Shown: positions 1-10,448 of the stretch, piece by piece
How positions within the stretch are numbered: position 1 is the stretch's first letter
How the letters are laid out: each line of letters starts with the position of its first letter
Source: Isochrysis galbana
Taxonomy: Eukaryota > Haptophyta > Isochrysidales > Isochrysidaceae
Reading direction: 5' to 3'
Assembly: GCA_018136815.1 (NCBI GenBank)
Contig: CM030936.1
Coordinates: 248,001 to 312,000 of the forward strand
Length of the DNA stretch: 64,000 nt
Program-made: the position numbers and the translations under genes
Notes under the pieces: model-generated
What the model was told of the DNA's origin: nothing
What the model saw: only the letters and a program-made list of their open reading frames with translations
Databases searched by the model: none

Positions 1-450
1 CGCGGTCCGCGGTCGAAAAGGCTGAAATTCGCTAGAGCGCACGAGAGCGCCTCTCGCGAGGGCACGCCACCGGGGGCAGAACTAATATTCGCCCGGTGGG
101 TGGCGGCCTTAGCCTTGGCAGGCGGCGCGGGCATTGTCCCGGCGCTGCCAGCTGCCAGTGGCCGGTGGCCGGTGGAGCGCAGCAACGCCTCCAAGGCGTT
201 GCTGGCAAAGGTGGCGCGCCTGGTCCAGCCACAAGCCAAAGCCATGGCGCCGATGTGGCCTAAAAGGCGAAGAAGGCCCTCGTGCGCGGAGGCGGCCCAA
301 CCCTTTGGTTGCGGGCCTGGGCAGTACATGTGGGCTGAGTACAATACTTGGGGGCAAAATACCAAGGGGGAGAACTAATGTGCTAGGAATTGGCTATTGG
401 CTAGGTACGAGTACCGGGAGTACTGAAAGAAATCCTCAAATTTCCTCAAC
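1..450. other. no supported gene (window edge)
   Basis: Open frames exist on both strands between 32 and 378, but none shows a recognisable domain and they overlap one another. A 3' end of a gene starting outside the window cannot be excluded. GC-rich, with the imperfect repeats of GGCCGGTGG around 160-175. Confidence 0.4.
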
Positions 451-479
451 TCTGAGATGGTCGTTTTTGGCCCCTACTA

Positions 480-591
480 CTTTACTCCTTTATTGTCCCG
501 CTCCCTTTCTCTCATTCTTCTCCCTCTCTCTTCCTTCTCTCTCCCTCCCTCTCGCTCTCCGACCTCCCTCTCTCTCGCTCCCCCCACCCCG
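480..591 (+). promoter_or_regulatory. pyrimidine-rich leader before the PLPBP gene
   Basis: About 110 bases of almost pure C and T (CTCTC/CCCTC runs) end directly at the chosen ATG at 592. Similar tracts precede the LHC, glutaminase, rhomboid-like and TPR genes on their sense strands, so it probably belongs to the core promoter or 5' UTR. The position of the transcription start is not visible. Confidence 0.45.
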
Positions 592-1392
592 ATGCGCGCC
601 CTCTGCGTCGCGACGCTGAGCACGCTGCTCTCCTCTCGGGCGTCCCTCTCGGTGCGTGTGAGCGGACGGCCGCTATGCAGCGAGATGAGTGCGCTCGCTC
701 ACGCACTGGCCGCCGTCCAGCACCGTCTCGCCGCCGCGGCCCTCCCCTCGGCGCCTGCGCCGCGGCTGGTGGCCGTCTCCAAGACGAAGCCAGTCGCACT
801 GCTGCGAGAGGCATACGAAGCGGGTGTGCGCGACTTCGGGGAGAACTACGTGCAGGAGCTCGTGTCCAAAGCGCCCGAGCTGCCCGCCGACATCCGCTGG
901 CGGTTCATCGGCAAGCTCCAGTCGAACAAGTGCAAGCAGCTCGTGAATGGTGTGCCTGGCCTCGTGGCAGTTGAGACAGTCGACTCGCTGAAGCTGGCGA
1001 GGAAGCTGGATGCAGCGGTGATGGAGGCCGACACGGAGCGATCGGGGCTGTTGGACGTGATGTTGCAGGTGGACACCTCGCCGTGGGAGGGAACTAAGAA
1101 TGGGATTGCCGTGGAGGAGGTACCAGAGCTTGCCGTGGCAGTGGTCGCTGAATGCTCGCACCTGAGGCTCGCTGGTCTGATGACGATTGGCGCGCCAGGA
1201 GACAGTTCGTGCTTCGATACTTTGGTGCAGTGTCGGGAGGCTGTGGCTGCAAAGCTCGGCGTGGACATTTCTGCGCTCGAGCTATCGATGGGTATGTCGG
1301 GTGACTTTGAGGAGGCCATCAAGCACGGTTCCACATCAGTGCGAGTCGGCTCGTCCATTTTCGGCGCGCGCGACTACTCGGCCAAGGCCTAG
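592..1392 (+). CDS. PLP homeostasis protein, YggS/PLPBP (PROSC) family
   Basis: Single-exon gene of 266 residues. The family is an alanine-racemase-like TIM barrel that binds pyridoxal 5'-phosphate, has no known enzymatic turnover, and buffers free PLP and amino-acid pools. Family blocks seen in order: LVAVSKTKP (the lysine is the PLP-binding residue), RDFGENYVQEL, RFIGKLQSNK, then LSMGMSGDFEEAIKHGS followed by VRVGSSIFGAR, which closes the phosphate-binding site at the C-terminus. The frame is open upstream to 457, but only through a C/T tract that translates to low-complexity Ser/Leu/Pro, so the ATG at 592 is preferred. That start gives about 30 extra residues before the barrel, rich in Arg, Ser and Leu, which might be an organelle leader. 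Length otherwise matches the family (about 230-270). No intron is needed. Confidence 0.93.
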   Translation: MRALCVATLSTLLSSRASLSVRVSGRPLCSEMSALAHALAAVQHRLAAAALPSAPAPRLVAVSKTKPVALLREAYEAGVRDFGENYVQELVSKAPELPADIRWRFIGKLQSNKCKQLVNGVPGLVAVETVDSLKLARKLDAAVMEADTERSGLLDVMLQVDTSPWEGTKNGIAVEEVPELAVAVVAECSHLRLAGLMTIGAPGDSSCFDTLVQCREAVAAKLGVDISALELSMGMSGDFEEAIKHGSTSVRVGSSIFGARDYSAKA

Positions 1393-2639
1393 AACCAAAT
1401 GTTGCCATTGGTGGGGTCACTTGACAGTGCGCTGTTGAATGCTGGCGAGACGACCTGCGATACACAACACACCTTGCAGCAGTGCAGCATGCAACCCGCT
1501 CGCAATAGGAATAGGTATCGCCAGTTGCTAGTAGAGTGTAGAGTTCCTTAGTTACCCTGTACTCTGTTCATTGGTTTCGCGTTTCGTAATAGCGTTTCTC
1601 ACTATTACTTGTAGCCTAAGGTGGCCACAAATTTCACCGCTAAGGATGCGACCACGTCGGCCGGCACACGCGCCGCCGCCCCCCCTCCCCCCACAAATTT
1701 CTTCATCGTTCATCGATCCAGCCATGCGGCGGATCGAGAACGAGAACGAGCAAAGGGAGGGGTTCCGGCTGCAGCGGCTTAGCGAGCGCGCGCAGATGCG
1801 GCAAACTGGCAGCGAGGGGCCAGAGGAGGGGGGCAGACTACCGCAGAATACAGAATATAGAGGTTAGGAGTAGGAGTGTAGGAGTTGGAGTAGGAGCAGG
1901 AGTGACGCCTGACCCTGTTGCGGGCTAGGGGGAGTCCGTCCCCACATACGTTCGAGCGGGCCAGTTCGCCAGTTCCCCCCTCCCGTCCGTCGGGGTCCTC
2001 TGAAGATCTGAAGATCCGTTTCGGCCGAAGATCCCCATCGCGGCGCCCCTCCCCCTCCCCCTCCCTTTCGGGGTATCCTCGTCGGGGGGTCGCCGCGTCG
2101 CCGCTCCGCGGGCTCCGCGCTCCGCAACCCGCAACCCACAGCCGCGGGGGGGGGGGATCTCTCACGTCACGTTCCTCTATGCTCTATGCTCTATGCAGCC
2201 CCTAAGCCCTAAGTTCACTCTCCTGGCTCCTGGTTTCTTACCCGCCCCGCCCCGTTCATTTCCTTTTGCGTTCCCGCCCCTCCCGTCGGTGTATCTTTTT
2301 CCCGCTTCCGTCTTCCGTCCCGTGTCCCGTACTCTGATGCATATGGATATGGGCATCGGCATATCGGCATCGGTCCGATGTCCGATGTCCGACGTCTGTG
2401 ACCTATGACTGTAACCCCCCCGCCTAGTGACTAAGACTGGGAACACCCTCCGAGAAGGCCTAACGTTTTTCAGGTGTGTTAGTGGATTTCAGCTAATGTT
2501 GGTGTACGGTGTCAGGGGAAACAGCAAACAGCGAACGTGTTAGCTCCATGAAAAAGCAGGCATTTAATGACTACTGCGGTGCAGGCAGTAAAGAGTTAAA
2601 AGTCGTATCTCGTCGGTCCCGTTTTGACCGCCTCGGCTC
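1393..2639. other. intergenic, no gene seen
   Basis: No ORF in this stretch carries a recognisable domain. It is GC-rich with short C and G runs (1675-1690, 2145-2157). Between 2180 and 2410 there are short stutters such as CTCTATG repeats and alternating GATATGG/GGCATCGG motifs. The 3' UTR of the PLPBP gene and the promoter of the LHC gene must lie here, but no clear signal marks them. Confidence 0.5.
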
Positions 2640-2649
2640 GCTTCGTTTT

Positions 2650-3045
2650 GTTCTCGTGCCCCCGCCCCCCCGCCCCCGCCCCCCCCCGCCCCCCTTAATT
2701 CCCCCCCCTCCCCTCCCCCCCCTCCCCCTCCCCCCCCCCTCGCCCCCCCGCGGGCTCGTCTCGCCCCGCCCACACCTCTCCCGCCCCTCGCCACATCGCG
2801 CAATATCTTCCTCTCTCTCCCCGTCTATTCTTTCCCTCTCTTATTGTACTCGTTCATCTCACCCTTCTCTCGCGCATCGCATTCTCATTCCCCTTCTCCA
2901 CTCTCAATCTCTTTCTCTCTCCCTGTGTGTGTACCTCCTCTCTCCCTCGACCCCACTCAGCGGCTTTTTCTCTCTCCTCCCACGCATTTTCTCCTATTAT
3001 CGCCTCCACCTGTATTCTCCTTCCCTCTTCTCTCGCCCCGCAGCC
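2650..3045 (+). promoter_or_regulatory. long pyrimidine tract upstream of the LHC gene
   Basis: Nearly 400 bases are C/T biased: almost pure C runs at 2660-2750, then mixed CT/TCTC up to a CCCCGCAGCC context at the ATG. The CGCAG just before the ATG also resembles a 3' splice site, so a 5' UTR intron ending at 3043 is possible. Confidence 0.4.
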
Positions 3046-3675
3046 ATGCTCTCGATCTCGGTCGGTTCCCTCTCCCTCGCCACGCCGATGCGGCCGGTGG
3101 TCGCGCCGCGCGCGCCGGTCCCCAAGGCGTCCATCTTCGAGGCGGGTATGGCGCAGTACAACGCTGACTACCCCTGGCTCGCCAAGTACGGCTTCGGTCC
3201 CTCGGTCAAGGCAGAGCGCTGGAACGGCCGTCACGCCATGTTCGGCTGGGTGGCGATCCTTGCGACGGGCGTCGCCAAGTCGCACGGACTTCTGCCGGCC
3301 GGTGACCTCGTGCTCACCTACCAGGACTGGGGCGGCCTTGCGCAGCAGGGCTTCAACACCTACATCTCGAACGAGCGTGCTGTCATCATGATCGCGCACG
3401 TCCACGCGCTAGCTGTATCCTTCGCTGCGGCCTTCGGCCCGCAGGTGCTCGGTGATTCGCTCACCCTTCTCGATGGTGAGAAGGATGAGGAGCCCTATGG
3501 TTTCCTCCCGCCCATGCAGTTTGGCCTCACCCCCGCCGCTGAGATTGCCAACGGCCGCATGGCTATGTTTGGCCTCATCAGTCTCGTGTGCACCTCGGCC
3601 TTCACCGGCATGGACATCCTTCAGATTGTTGATATCGGCACTGGCGGCAACCTGCTCACCCACCCGATGTTCTAA
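3046..3675 (+). CDS. LHC-superfamily chlorophyll-binding protein (red lineage)
   Basis: Intronless gene for a 209-residue thylakoid antenna-type protein. Helix 1 carries the ligand motif AERWNGRHAMFGWVA (about residues 56-70) and helix 3 carries AAEIANGRMAMFGLI (about 164-178). In both, the Glu and Asn/Gly-Arg supply chlorophyll ligands and the ion pair that locks the two helices. A middle hydrophobic helix lies near 111-130. The two helices differ clearly (WNGRHAMFGW against ANGRMAMFGL), and the stretch FEAGMAQYNADYPWLAKYGF precedes helix 1. These traits recall the RedCAP group rather than a standard Lhcf fucoxanthin protein, but that is an inference. The ATG at 3046 follows a pyrimidine tract; the frame is open further upstream only through that tract. 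The first ~30 residues (Ser/Ala/Pro, basic) look like a plastid leader, though an ER-type signal segment is weak. Confidence 0.88.
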   Translation: MLSISVGSLSLATPMRPVVAPRAPVPKASIFEAGMAQYNADYPWLAKYGFGPSVKAERWNGRHAMFGWVAILATGVAKSHGLLPAGDLVLTYQDWGGLAQQGFNTYISNERAVIMIAHVHALAVSFAAAFGPQVLGDSLTLLDGEKDEEPYGFLPPMQFGLTPAAEIANGRMAMFGLISLVCTSAFTGMDILQIVDIGTGGNLLTHPMF

Positions 3676-4665
3676 ATCCTCATACCGCCACGCCCACACC
3701 GTCACGGATGCCCGCTTCTGCCTGCTGCACGACGCAGCGTTGCATGTGGAGGAGCACTGTGTTTGACGTTGAGCGAGTCCCGCATAACGCATATCACTAC
3801 CAGTGTGTGCAGAAACCATGCGGTAACCACTGTATTGCGACTTTGCGGATCTTGTCCAACCTAGGTGTTGTGGAGGTGCGTGTACACGTCGCGAGGTTGG
3901 CATGCAAAACTCCATGATGCGCCTAGTTAGATAAATTCCCTAATGACTGATGAACCCGCAAATCCGCAGATTCACATTCATCTTGAACATCGTAACTAAC
4001 TTTATAGTTGGTCACCATGGAGCGCGCCGCCGCTCCCCAACTCTCCTTCGGGCCCCCCGCCGCGGGAGCCCCCCCAGTACCCATGGAGCTGTCGCTGGCG
4101 AAGCGACCGCGTCCACCTGCAGAGGCCGAGCAGGTGAGCGCGACCCCGGTCGCGCCGCACAGCCCTTGGCCCCGGCCACACCAGCCAAGGCAGCCATGCT
4201 GGCTCACCCCATGGTGGGCCACATGCTATGGAGCACAGAGGGCCAGCACCAGACAAGAAGAGCCAACCATGGCCGTATTCCATACGAGGACAGGCTTTTA
4301 CTTATAACTGGTGGGTTATTTTAAGCCTTAGGGTCTCGTCGATTGGTGTTCCGCCTCTTCTCTTACTTTCTCTCGATGTCATCAAATGTTCCATGACCGT
4401 CTTTTGTCTTCTCTCGTCTATCGGTCATAGCTCCCCAGCGAGATCCGCCCTCGTTCTGTTGGCCCCTCTGTCGCATGTCTGCGCGTTGCTAAGTTGCCCT
4501 GGTGCCGAAGCCTGGCTGTCCGTCCAGGTGTGGTTAGTTTTCGCCCCGTTTGGTTTAGTTTGTGTGTCTTTTTGTCTTTGAGTTTATCTGTTGTAGTCTC
4601 CCGTGCCTACCTCGGACCTAAGAAGCTCTCATTCTCACTTTCCCTCTCTCCTACTAGCTCGCTAG
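3676..4665. other. intergenic with a hairpin-headed repeat
   Basis: A hairpin repeat starts at 3994 (separate entry). A short ORF from 4017 (96 codons) begins inside that repeat and has no recognisable domain; it includes a strong donor-like CAG|GTGAGC at 4132. The remainder up to the direct repeat at 4666 is C/T-rich and without a gene. Confidence 0.4.
3994..4060 (+). repeat. hairpin-headed element, A subtype
   Basis: AACTA (3994-3998) pairs with TAGTT (4005-4009), followed by GGTCACCATGGAGCGCGCC and a CGCTCCCC block. The same order (hairpin, GGTCA, ATGGAGCGCGC) recurs at 50305 and 61827, so this is a dispersed repeat. Its far end is not defined here. Confidence 0.6.
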
Positions 4666-5856
4666 TGTCGCATTCATCTTAGATGATGCGATTTCCAGGC
4701 TCTTGTTTCCAGGTCCTTCGCCGTGCGGCCACACGGTGAAGCTCAGGTACATCTAGGTTGGTAGGGTTCGTCCCTAGCGACCTAGAATTCGAGTTCTCGT
4801 TTCGTTCCGTCCAGCCTGTTTGTCAAGTCTAGATTCCAGGTTTCCTCCTTTCGGGTAATCTTGACCCAAAGGAGCCAGGTCGCCTGTCACTCGCTGCGCG
4901 CTTGTCTCAGGCTCTCGGGTTACCTTGTGAAGGCTTGTTTAGCTTCTTGCAAGGCTTGTTGTTTCTTGTTGAGTTCCGGTTCTTGCTTGGGACTTGCTCA
5001 CTTTCACTTTCGTTGTCGTTGTCGTCCAGGCCTGTTCTTCGTAGGTTCCGCTTGGCTTGGTTAGGGTTTCGTTGCCTTCCGGCGTTTGGCGTTCGTCTTG
5101 GCGTTCGGAAACTTCCTCTCACATTCCCTAGGTCCGCTACCCTTGGCTTGTAGGTCCTTGCTTCTTTCTTCTCGGTCAAGGTTTTTGGCGAGCGAATCGG
5201 TTGCTCTAGCCGCTCGAGATTTGAGGTTTAATTTGCCATCTCCCCTTGGAGATCGGTGTAGGTTCGCTTCCTAGGTGAGGGAATCTTTCCCCTTGATGCA
5301 AGTTACATGCAAGCCCTTGGCCCCTTTGGTGTTTCTTCCCCTTGGTTGCTACTCAGGGTTGTTCGTTAGAAGCGTCTAGAAGGTTCACGCTCAACGGCAA
5401 GATTTCCTCTGTCGTGAAGACATCTCGTTGCGATCCGTATCCAAAGTGATCGCCGTGGTCGCGCGTCATGACGCTCCCCTTCGGACTCTCCGCTACGTGG
5501 GGAAGTTACAACGGAGACACGCTCCGGCCGTCGCTGCGGAGTCTCTCTCTCTCTCTCGCTCTCTCTCTCCGTCTCTCGCGACGTGTTTGAGTTATCGGTG
5601 ATTTGGGGTCGCGGTTGCTTGATAATTTGCTTGGTTTGGGTGAATGATTCCGGTGTGTTCGTGAGTCGGTGTATCCTGTTGTTCTCGGCTCCGTTGTCCG
5701 TCGTTGTTCGCTGCGTCGCGGCACTCAAGCAGCCTAGGCTCCCTCCCTGAGGGAAGAGTTCTTTGTAGGTCTAACAATCTCTTAAAACCCAACACACTAG
5801 GGCCGCTAGGAGCGCCTCGCCGCCCCACAGCCCTTCGTTCGCCGTTCGTTCCCCGT
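4666..5856 (+). repeat. LTR-type direct repeat, left copy
   Basis: Starts TGTCGCATTC and is nearly identical to 12064-13240. Both hold the same TCTCTCTC tract, AGGTAGG-type motifs and the shared end CGTTCGTTCCCCGT. The true LTR may be shorter and finish at the CCCAACA near 5793 (TG...CA ends), with the rest being shared leader. A 5'-truncated third copy lies at 59776-60340. Confidence 0.75.
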
Positions 5857-6233
5857 GCGGCCTGAGACCGGGTGGTCCTTATGGGCACAACACCAACAAC
5901 AACCAAGAAACGCATTCAGACACAGGCCCACCAACACAACACCACAAGAAGACGCCAAGAAGCGAGTGCCTAGAGGCGCCGCGTGACGCACACCACTCGC
6001 CTTCACCATCTGCTCTCCCAGCCACGGCCCCAACCTCACCAGCCCCGACCGTCCCCGCCACTCAGGAGCCGCCCTCGGATGAGGAGCAAGACAACACGGA
6101 GTCAGACGCCACATACGAACTGTCCTTCCACCAGGAGGGCGACTACACACTACACCTTCCAGGACGCCACTGTGTACGCCGCGATCGTAGAGCTCCTCTT
6201 GGAGCTCGAAGGAGTCGACCCGGAGCCGGACTT
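5857..6233. other. retroelement leader or unassigned sequence
   Basis: Sequence between the left LTR-like repeat and the LINE fragment. The plus-strand frames are rich in Pro, His, Thr and Glu and show no domain. It does not match what follows the right-hand repeat, so the two repeats have different internal neighbours. Confidence 0.4.
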
Positions 6234-6557
6234 TTGGGCCCGGTCCATCTGCGGACCATGGCACATCGAAGACATAAGCGGCATATAGACCTAAACGGCT
6301 ACAGCCTGAAAATAAGCCAGTTTGCCGACGATACGGCGCTAATAACGCGCGACTATAAGAGTTTGCAAAAATCTCTACAATGGGTGGAGATGTACGAGAA
6401 AGCGACAGGCGGCAAAACCAACGCTAGCAAATTCCAAGGACTGAGAATGGGATCCCAAAGGCGTCGAAAACCCCCGTGGGATATGAGAAAATTCAACAGG
6501 ATAAACAACGATGAATATCTAACTAACCATCTTGGGCGTCCCCCTAGGAGCGCCTGA
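6234..6557 (+). pseudogene. LINE (non-LTR) reverse transcriptase fragment
   Basis: The frame contains KISQFADDTALITRD, matching the catalytic FADD box of non-LTR reverse transcriptases. It continues with a ...SLQKSLQWVEMYEKATGG helix and NASKFQGLRMG, as in the following palm/thumb segment of LINE RTs. Only about 60 residues of RT are left. Neither the endonuclease nor the upstream RT motifs are nearby, and the frame ends at 6557. It is a decayed internal fragment, not an active gene. Confidence 0.75.
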
Positions 6558-6562
6558 GGCGC

Positions 6563-6910
6563 TCAAACCCTTTTGGTCGAAACTAGCGGATAAGTTAGAC
6601 GCGAGAGTCGCCAAGCTAGCACCCTCTTCACCAATGTCGTCACATCGTTATTCAAATCTTTATCTAGCATAATCGAATCCACATCATATTCATTTGGATT
6701 TGGAATGCTTTTCATTTGGTGCGTAAGATTGGCTTCTTCGGCCACTTTCATGAGCTGATCGTAATCGATCGACGTCTGAATGATATGTACGCCTTTATTT
6801 AGCCTTTATAAACTTGCCACACTTGACACTTGTCATCTCTCCAAGCTTATTTACGAACTCTTCGTATAGCTTCTTATTGTTGTCATTGATAGCTTCATCA
6901 ATATGGAGCC
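6563..6910 (-). pseudogene. AT-rich protein-coding remnant of unknown origin
   Basis: On the minus strand, 6910-6800 reads WRLHIDEAINDNNKKLYEEF and ends with a KFIKAK terminus. After a stop, 6780-6563 reads on from IIQTSIDYDQLMKVAEEAN with an acidic, Asn- and Asp-rich chain. The composition (AAT, AAA, GAT codons) differs sharply from the GC-rich host genes. A second, diverged WRVYIDDAL block on the same strand at about 7120-7150 suggests a duplicated gene or domain. I do not recognise the family. A viral or other foreign source is possible but not shown. Confidence 0.4.
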
Positions 6911-7880
6911 GCCACGCCCCGTTGTCGGAGCTATGGCTGTCCAGGAGCCCAGGAGCCCCTTTATACGCATACGCTCCGGATGTAGTATTGTCTTATGTCT
7001 GCTTATAAGCGTAGTCGTTATTCTTTGACATGTGTGTGTTGTACTAATATTCTGAGACACATTTTTCCCCCACCACCACCACTCGAGCGAAAGACCACGT
7101 GTGTGTTGCGCCGAGAGCATCATCAATATAGACCCGCCACAACTCGTTGCTTTTCGTACGTAGCGACACGAGCGAGAAGGGGAGATCGTGATTTGAATCA
7201 GACATCCGACCCTGCCCCAAATCGAGTAAATGCAGTAAGACCACGTGTGTGTCTTTCGACATACGTGTGATGAGTCAAGTTGAGTCGAGAAACCTCCAGG
7301 TGCCAGGTGACAACAGAAGGTGCTAACAGGGATGGGGGTAAATGAACGCTTCAGGTCTGAATGAGAGCTGGCGTGGCTACGAGTACGAGGTATGCCGGCG
7401 TCCAGGGCCACGCGCGTGGTGAGAATATTTTATGATTTATGAGAAGTTTTTTGTGACCTTTGGCCTTTGGGGTGGCGGCGATTGTCGATTGCAGATCGAA
7501 CGCTTTCGGTTGCGATTGAGCGCTTTCCGACCTTTGGGATAGTGGTAAATGAATGCTTTTCTTATTTCTTCATCTCGGGCCTGCGTGATGTCTTTGGCAG
7601 ACGCTGCTCTCACGTATTGGACCATCGCTAAAACGATTACAATAGTTGTTGGGCGATCGTTAGAAGCTGTGATGAATCTGACAGTCTCGACTTTGGCAGA
7701 CTGTCCGAGAGAGGTCCGCGGGCATTCACATTCAGTGGAGAGCAGCGCAGGCGCCCCTCGACATGCCACCGCAAACACCACACTGTCCATGGCACACCAA
7801 GCTAAGTGGCCGAACTGATTGCCGTATCATTCACAGCACACCGACGGTGGCTTTTACACTCTACAGGTGCGGCAACCTCC
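6911..7880. other. mixed-composition region with degenerate duplications
   Basis: Two imperfect copies of a ~40-bp block (TCATCAATAT followed by CCGCCAC) lie at about 6893 and 7116, and two copies of a CCACGTGTGTGT block at about 7097 and 7240. A minus-strand ORF (7437-7790, 117 codons) contains AMVQYVRAASAKDITQARDE, but no family is recognised. GC content is lower than in the flanking genes. Confidence 0.35.
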
Positions 7881-9078
7881 TCACATGGCAAGAGTGCCGA
7901 GCGACTCCTTGGCCCCCTCGAGACGCCCCTTTTGCATGCCAAGACCATATTTGACGGACCCCTTGGCGAGCATCGCCTTAACGACGGCCGCCGGTGGTAC
8001 GCGGTCGCGGGCGCATACCTGAAGAGGAAAGGAGGGGCCGGAACACGCGCAAAAGTAGGATGCGCACGCTAACCAGGGAAGCGGCGCGCAGCAACCGGCC
8101 GCTGGGTGTGGGCAAGCTTTCGGGGCAGGGGCGCACCTCGAGCACAGCATCCGACACTATGAGGCCGTTGAAGCCCAAGTCGCGCGCCTTCCATGCGCCG
8201 CGGACATCGCGCACGCGCACATCGCAGATGGTCCGCACGTCCTTCGGCACGTCTGCTAGAAGCTCGCCAGCCTGAGGAAGGCTGCAGTCGCCAAAGCACA
8301 GGATCTTTGCACCAAGCTCGAGCGCCGACGCCACCTCCTCTGCATTGGCCACACGGAGCACAGGCTCGAGGCCGTATGACTCAGCGGCCTCCATGAGCGC
8401 CTTGGTGGCCTCGGGTCCATTCAGATGAAGCGAAATCATGGCCGACTGGGCGCCATCCGCAGCCACCTTGGCCAGCTGCACACCGTCGATGAAGTTGGTG
8501 CGGGCAATGATGGGCAAGGGGCCCGGGAACTCGCCCTTGGCAGTGTCCTGCTCGGCGGCTGTCTCCTTGACGGCGGTGGGAGTGAGTTCGTGCTCACCAC
8601 CGATGCGCACGCATATGGCGGTAGCACCGGCCGTGCGAAACTGCTGCGACAGGTACTTCGGGTCGTTCAGGTCGTAACCCCCGAGCGTGATGGCGGACTG
8701 CGGCGAGCCCTCGCCAATGAGCGCAATGGAGCCCTTAGGCTTCTTGAGTGCTTTGTAGAGCGTGTTCTTGTGAGTGGCGGAAGGAGGAGAGAAGGCGCCA
8801 GCCTCAAGCTCTGCCTTGAGAGCAATCACCGCCTCTGCCGCATCCGCGCGCACCGCCGCGAGCCCCTCTTCCGAGCGGAGCTGCGCAGCGGCCGCTAGTG
8901 CCGCCTCCGCTAGCTCCTGATCCTCGAGCTCCTCGGCCTCCTGGTGCTGCTCGGCGCGCATGATCGGAAGTGGACTGCGCGGAAGTCGCCGTAGTGCGAG
9001 CGTCGGCGCAAGCCCATTCGCACTGCCGGCGAGGGAGGCGAGCAGCAGGGTGGACGTGGGAAGCAGCAAGCAGCGCAT
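7881..9078 (-). CDS. indole-3-glycerol-phosphate-synthase-like TIM-barrel protein, plastid-targeted
   Basis: Two exons, 9078-8137 and 8018-7881, joined in phase 0 across a 118-bp intron (donor GTGCGC, acceptor CTTCAG), giving 359 residues. The fold signature follows IGPS (TrpC): an N-terminal helix, SIALIGEGSPQS at strand 1, PLPIIARTNFIDGVQLAKVA at the strand-3 region, LEPVLRVANAEEVASALELGA, and FNGLIVSDAVLE near the last strand. The residues that catalyse indole formation in genuine IGPS look replaced: the strand-1 Lys, the RKDF Lys (here ARTNF), the Glu of VEVH (here LRVA) and the Asn of the INNR motif (here FGDC). It is therefore probably a non-canonical paralogue. Residues 1-23 form a hydrophobic signal followed by ANGLAPTLALRR, resembling a secondary-plastid bipartite leader. 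Confidence 0.75.
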
Positions 9079-9463
9079 GGGAGGGCGGAGAAGAGAGGTG
9101 GGGGAGACAAGAGAGAGAGAGTGGGGCAGGAGACTCTCTGATAAGGAGAGCCGCGAGTTCGAGGGATGTCATCGAGGGGAAAGAAGGGAAAGAAGGGAGA
9201 GTGAGAGAGAGAGTGGGAGGGGGCGGATGTGCATCAGTCTCTCGCTCGTTGAAGAAGTTGGCCACCGTTTTCCACGAAGAAGAAGCCCTGTGGAGAGAAG
9301 AAGGGAGGCGAGATCGTGGCGTGCTGGGGGTTGGTTAGAGAGAGTGGGCGACCACGCGGGGGGGGGGGGGGAGGGCGGTCTCTGGGCAACAGCGGAGAGA
9401 TCGCGGGAGGAGAGACTGGGAGGTACTCCTACTTCTTCTGTGAGCGGCGAGGCAGAGAGAGGG
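9079..9463. other. 5' flank of the IGPS-like gene
   Basis: Purine-rich on the plus strand, hence pyrimidine-rich on the sense strand of the gene that starts at 9078. It includes a run of G at 9359-9371. It probably contains the 5' UTR and promoter. Confidence 0.4.
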
Positions 9464-9878
<415 letters not shown>

Positions 9879-9879
<1 letters not shown>

Positions 9880-10448
9880 CTGCGTGCTGCGTGCTGCGTG
9901 CGGGTGGGGAGGTCTACTTCACAGGGTAGGAGTATGTGTGCAAGAATGAATGGAATGGAGAGAATAGAAAAAAATAGCGATATCGGGTGCAGAGGATAAA
10001 AACGAGGGCTTTCGCAGCAACGGCGCCATCCAGTACTCTCTCTCCTCAACAAGGTCGCGCGGCTCAACAAGTCGCGCCGTCAGAGTTTTCTTGTTGTATG
10101 AGTATAGGGCGGTCAAACATGGGCTTTTTAACTACTAGTAAGGGTTGGGCTGCATTTTTTGACCGTGGCGCGATGCCCAATAAAAAAGCTCCGGGGGGGG
10201 CTACCTGACGCTACGAAAATCTTCGCCAAGAAATGGTGCGATTCGCGTTTAAGTCGATGTAGAAGCTTGTCCTTTCGCCGTTTCTTCCCACCTTGTAATG
10301 AGGGCACGAGGCCACTTGTATACTTGTAGAAGTGATGCTTATACCCTTACTTAGAACTGGCTATTACGGTAGCTGGTAGCCGGCCCTCTACAGGCCCTCC
10401 GTTAGCCCTCTGTATCTGCTGTATCTAGGATTTGGGCAGCCTCCAGAT
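9879..10448. other. no gene seen
   Basis: Sequence between the GA array and the gag-like ORF. Around 10360-10500 there is a stutter of CTGTATCTG/CAGATA motifs (GTATCTGCTGTATCT, CCAGATATGCAGATA), a small degenerate repeat. No domain is seen in any frame. Confidence 0.4.

Noticed and set aside
4017-4307. Protein starting MERAAAPQLS
   Set aside because: The ATG and first codons belong to the dispersed hairpin repeat; no domain and no support beyond an open frame.
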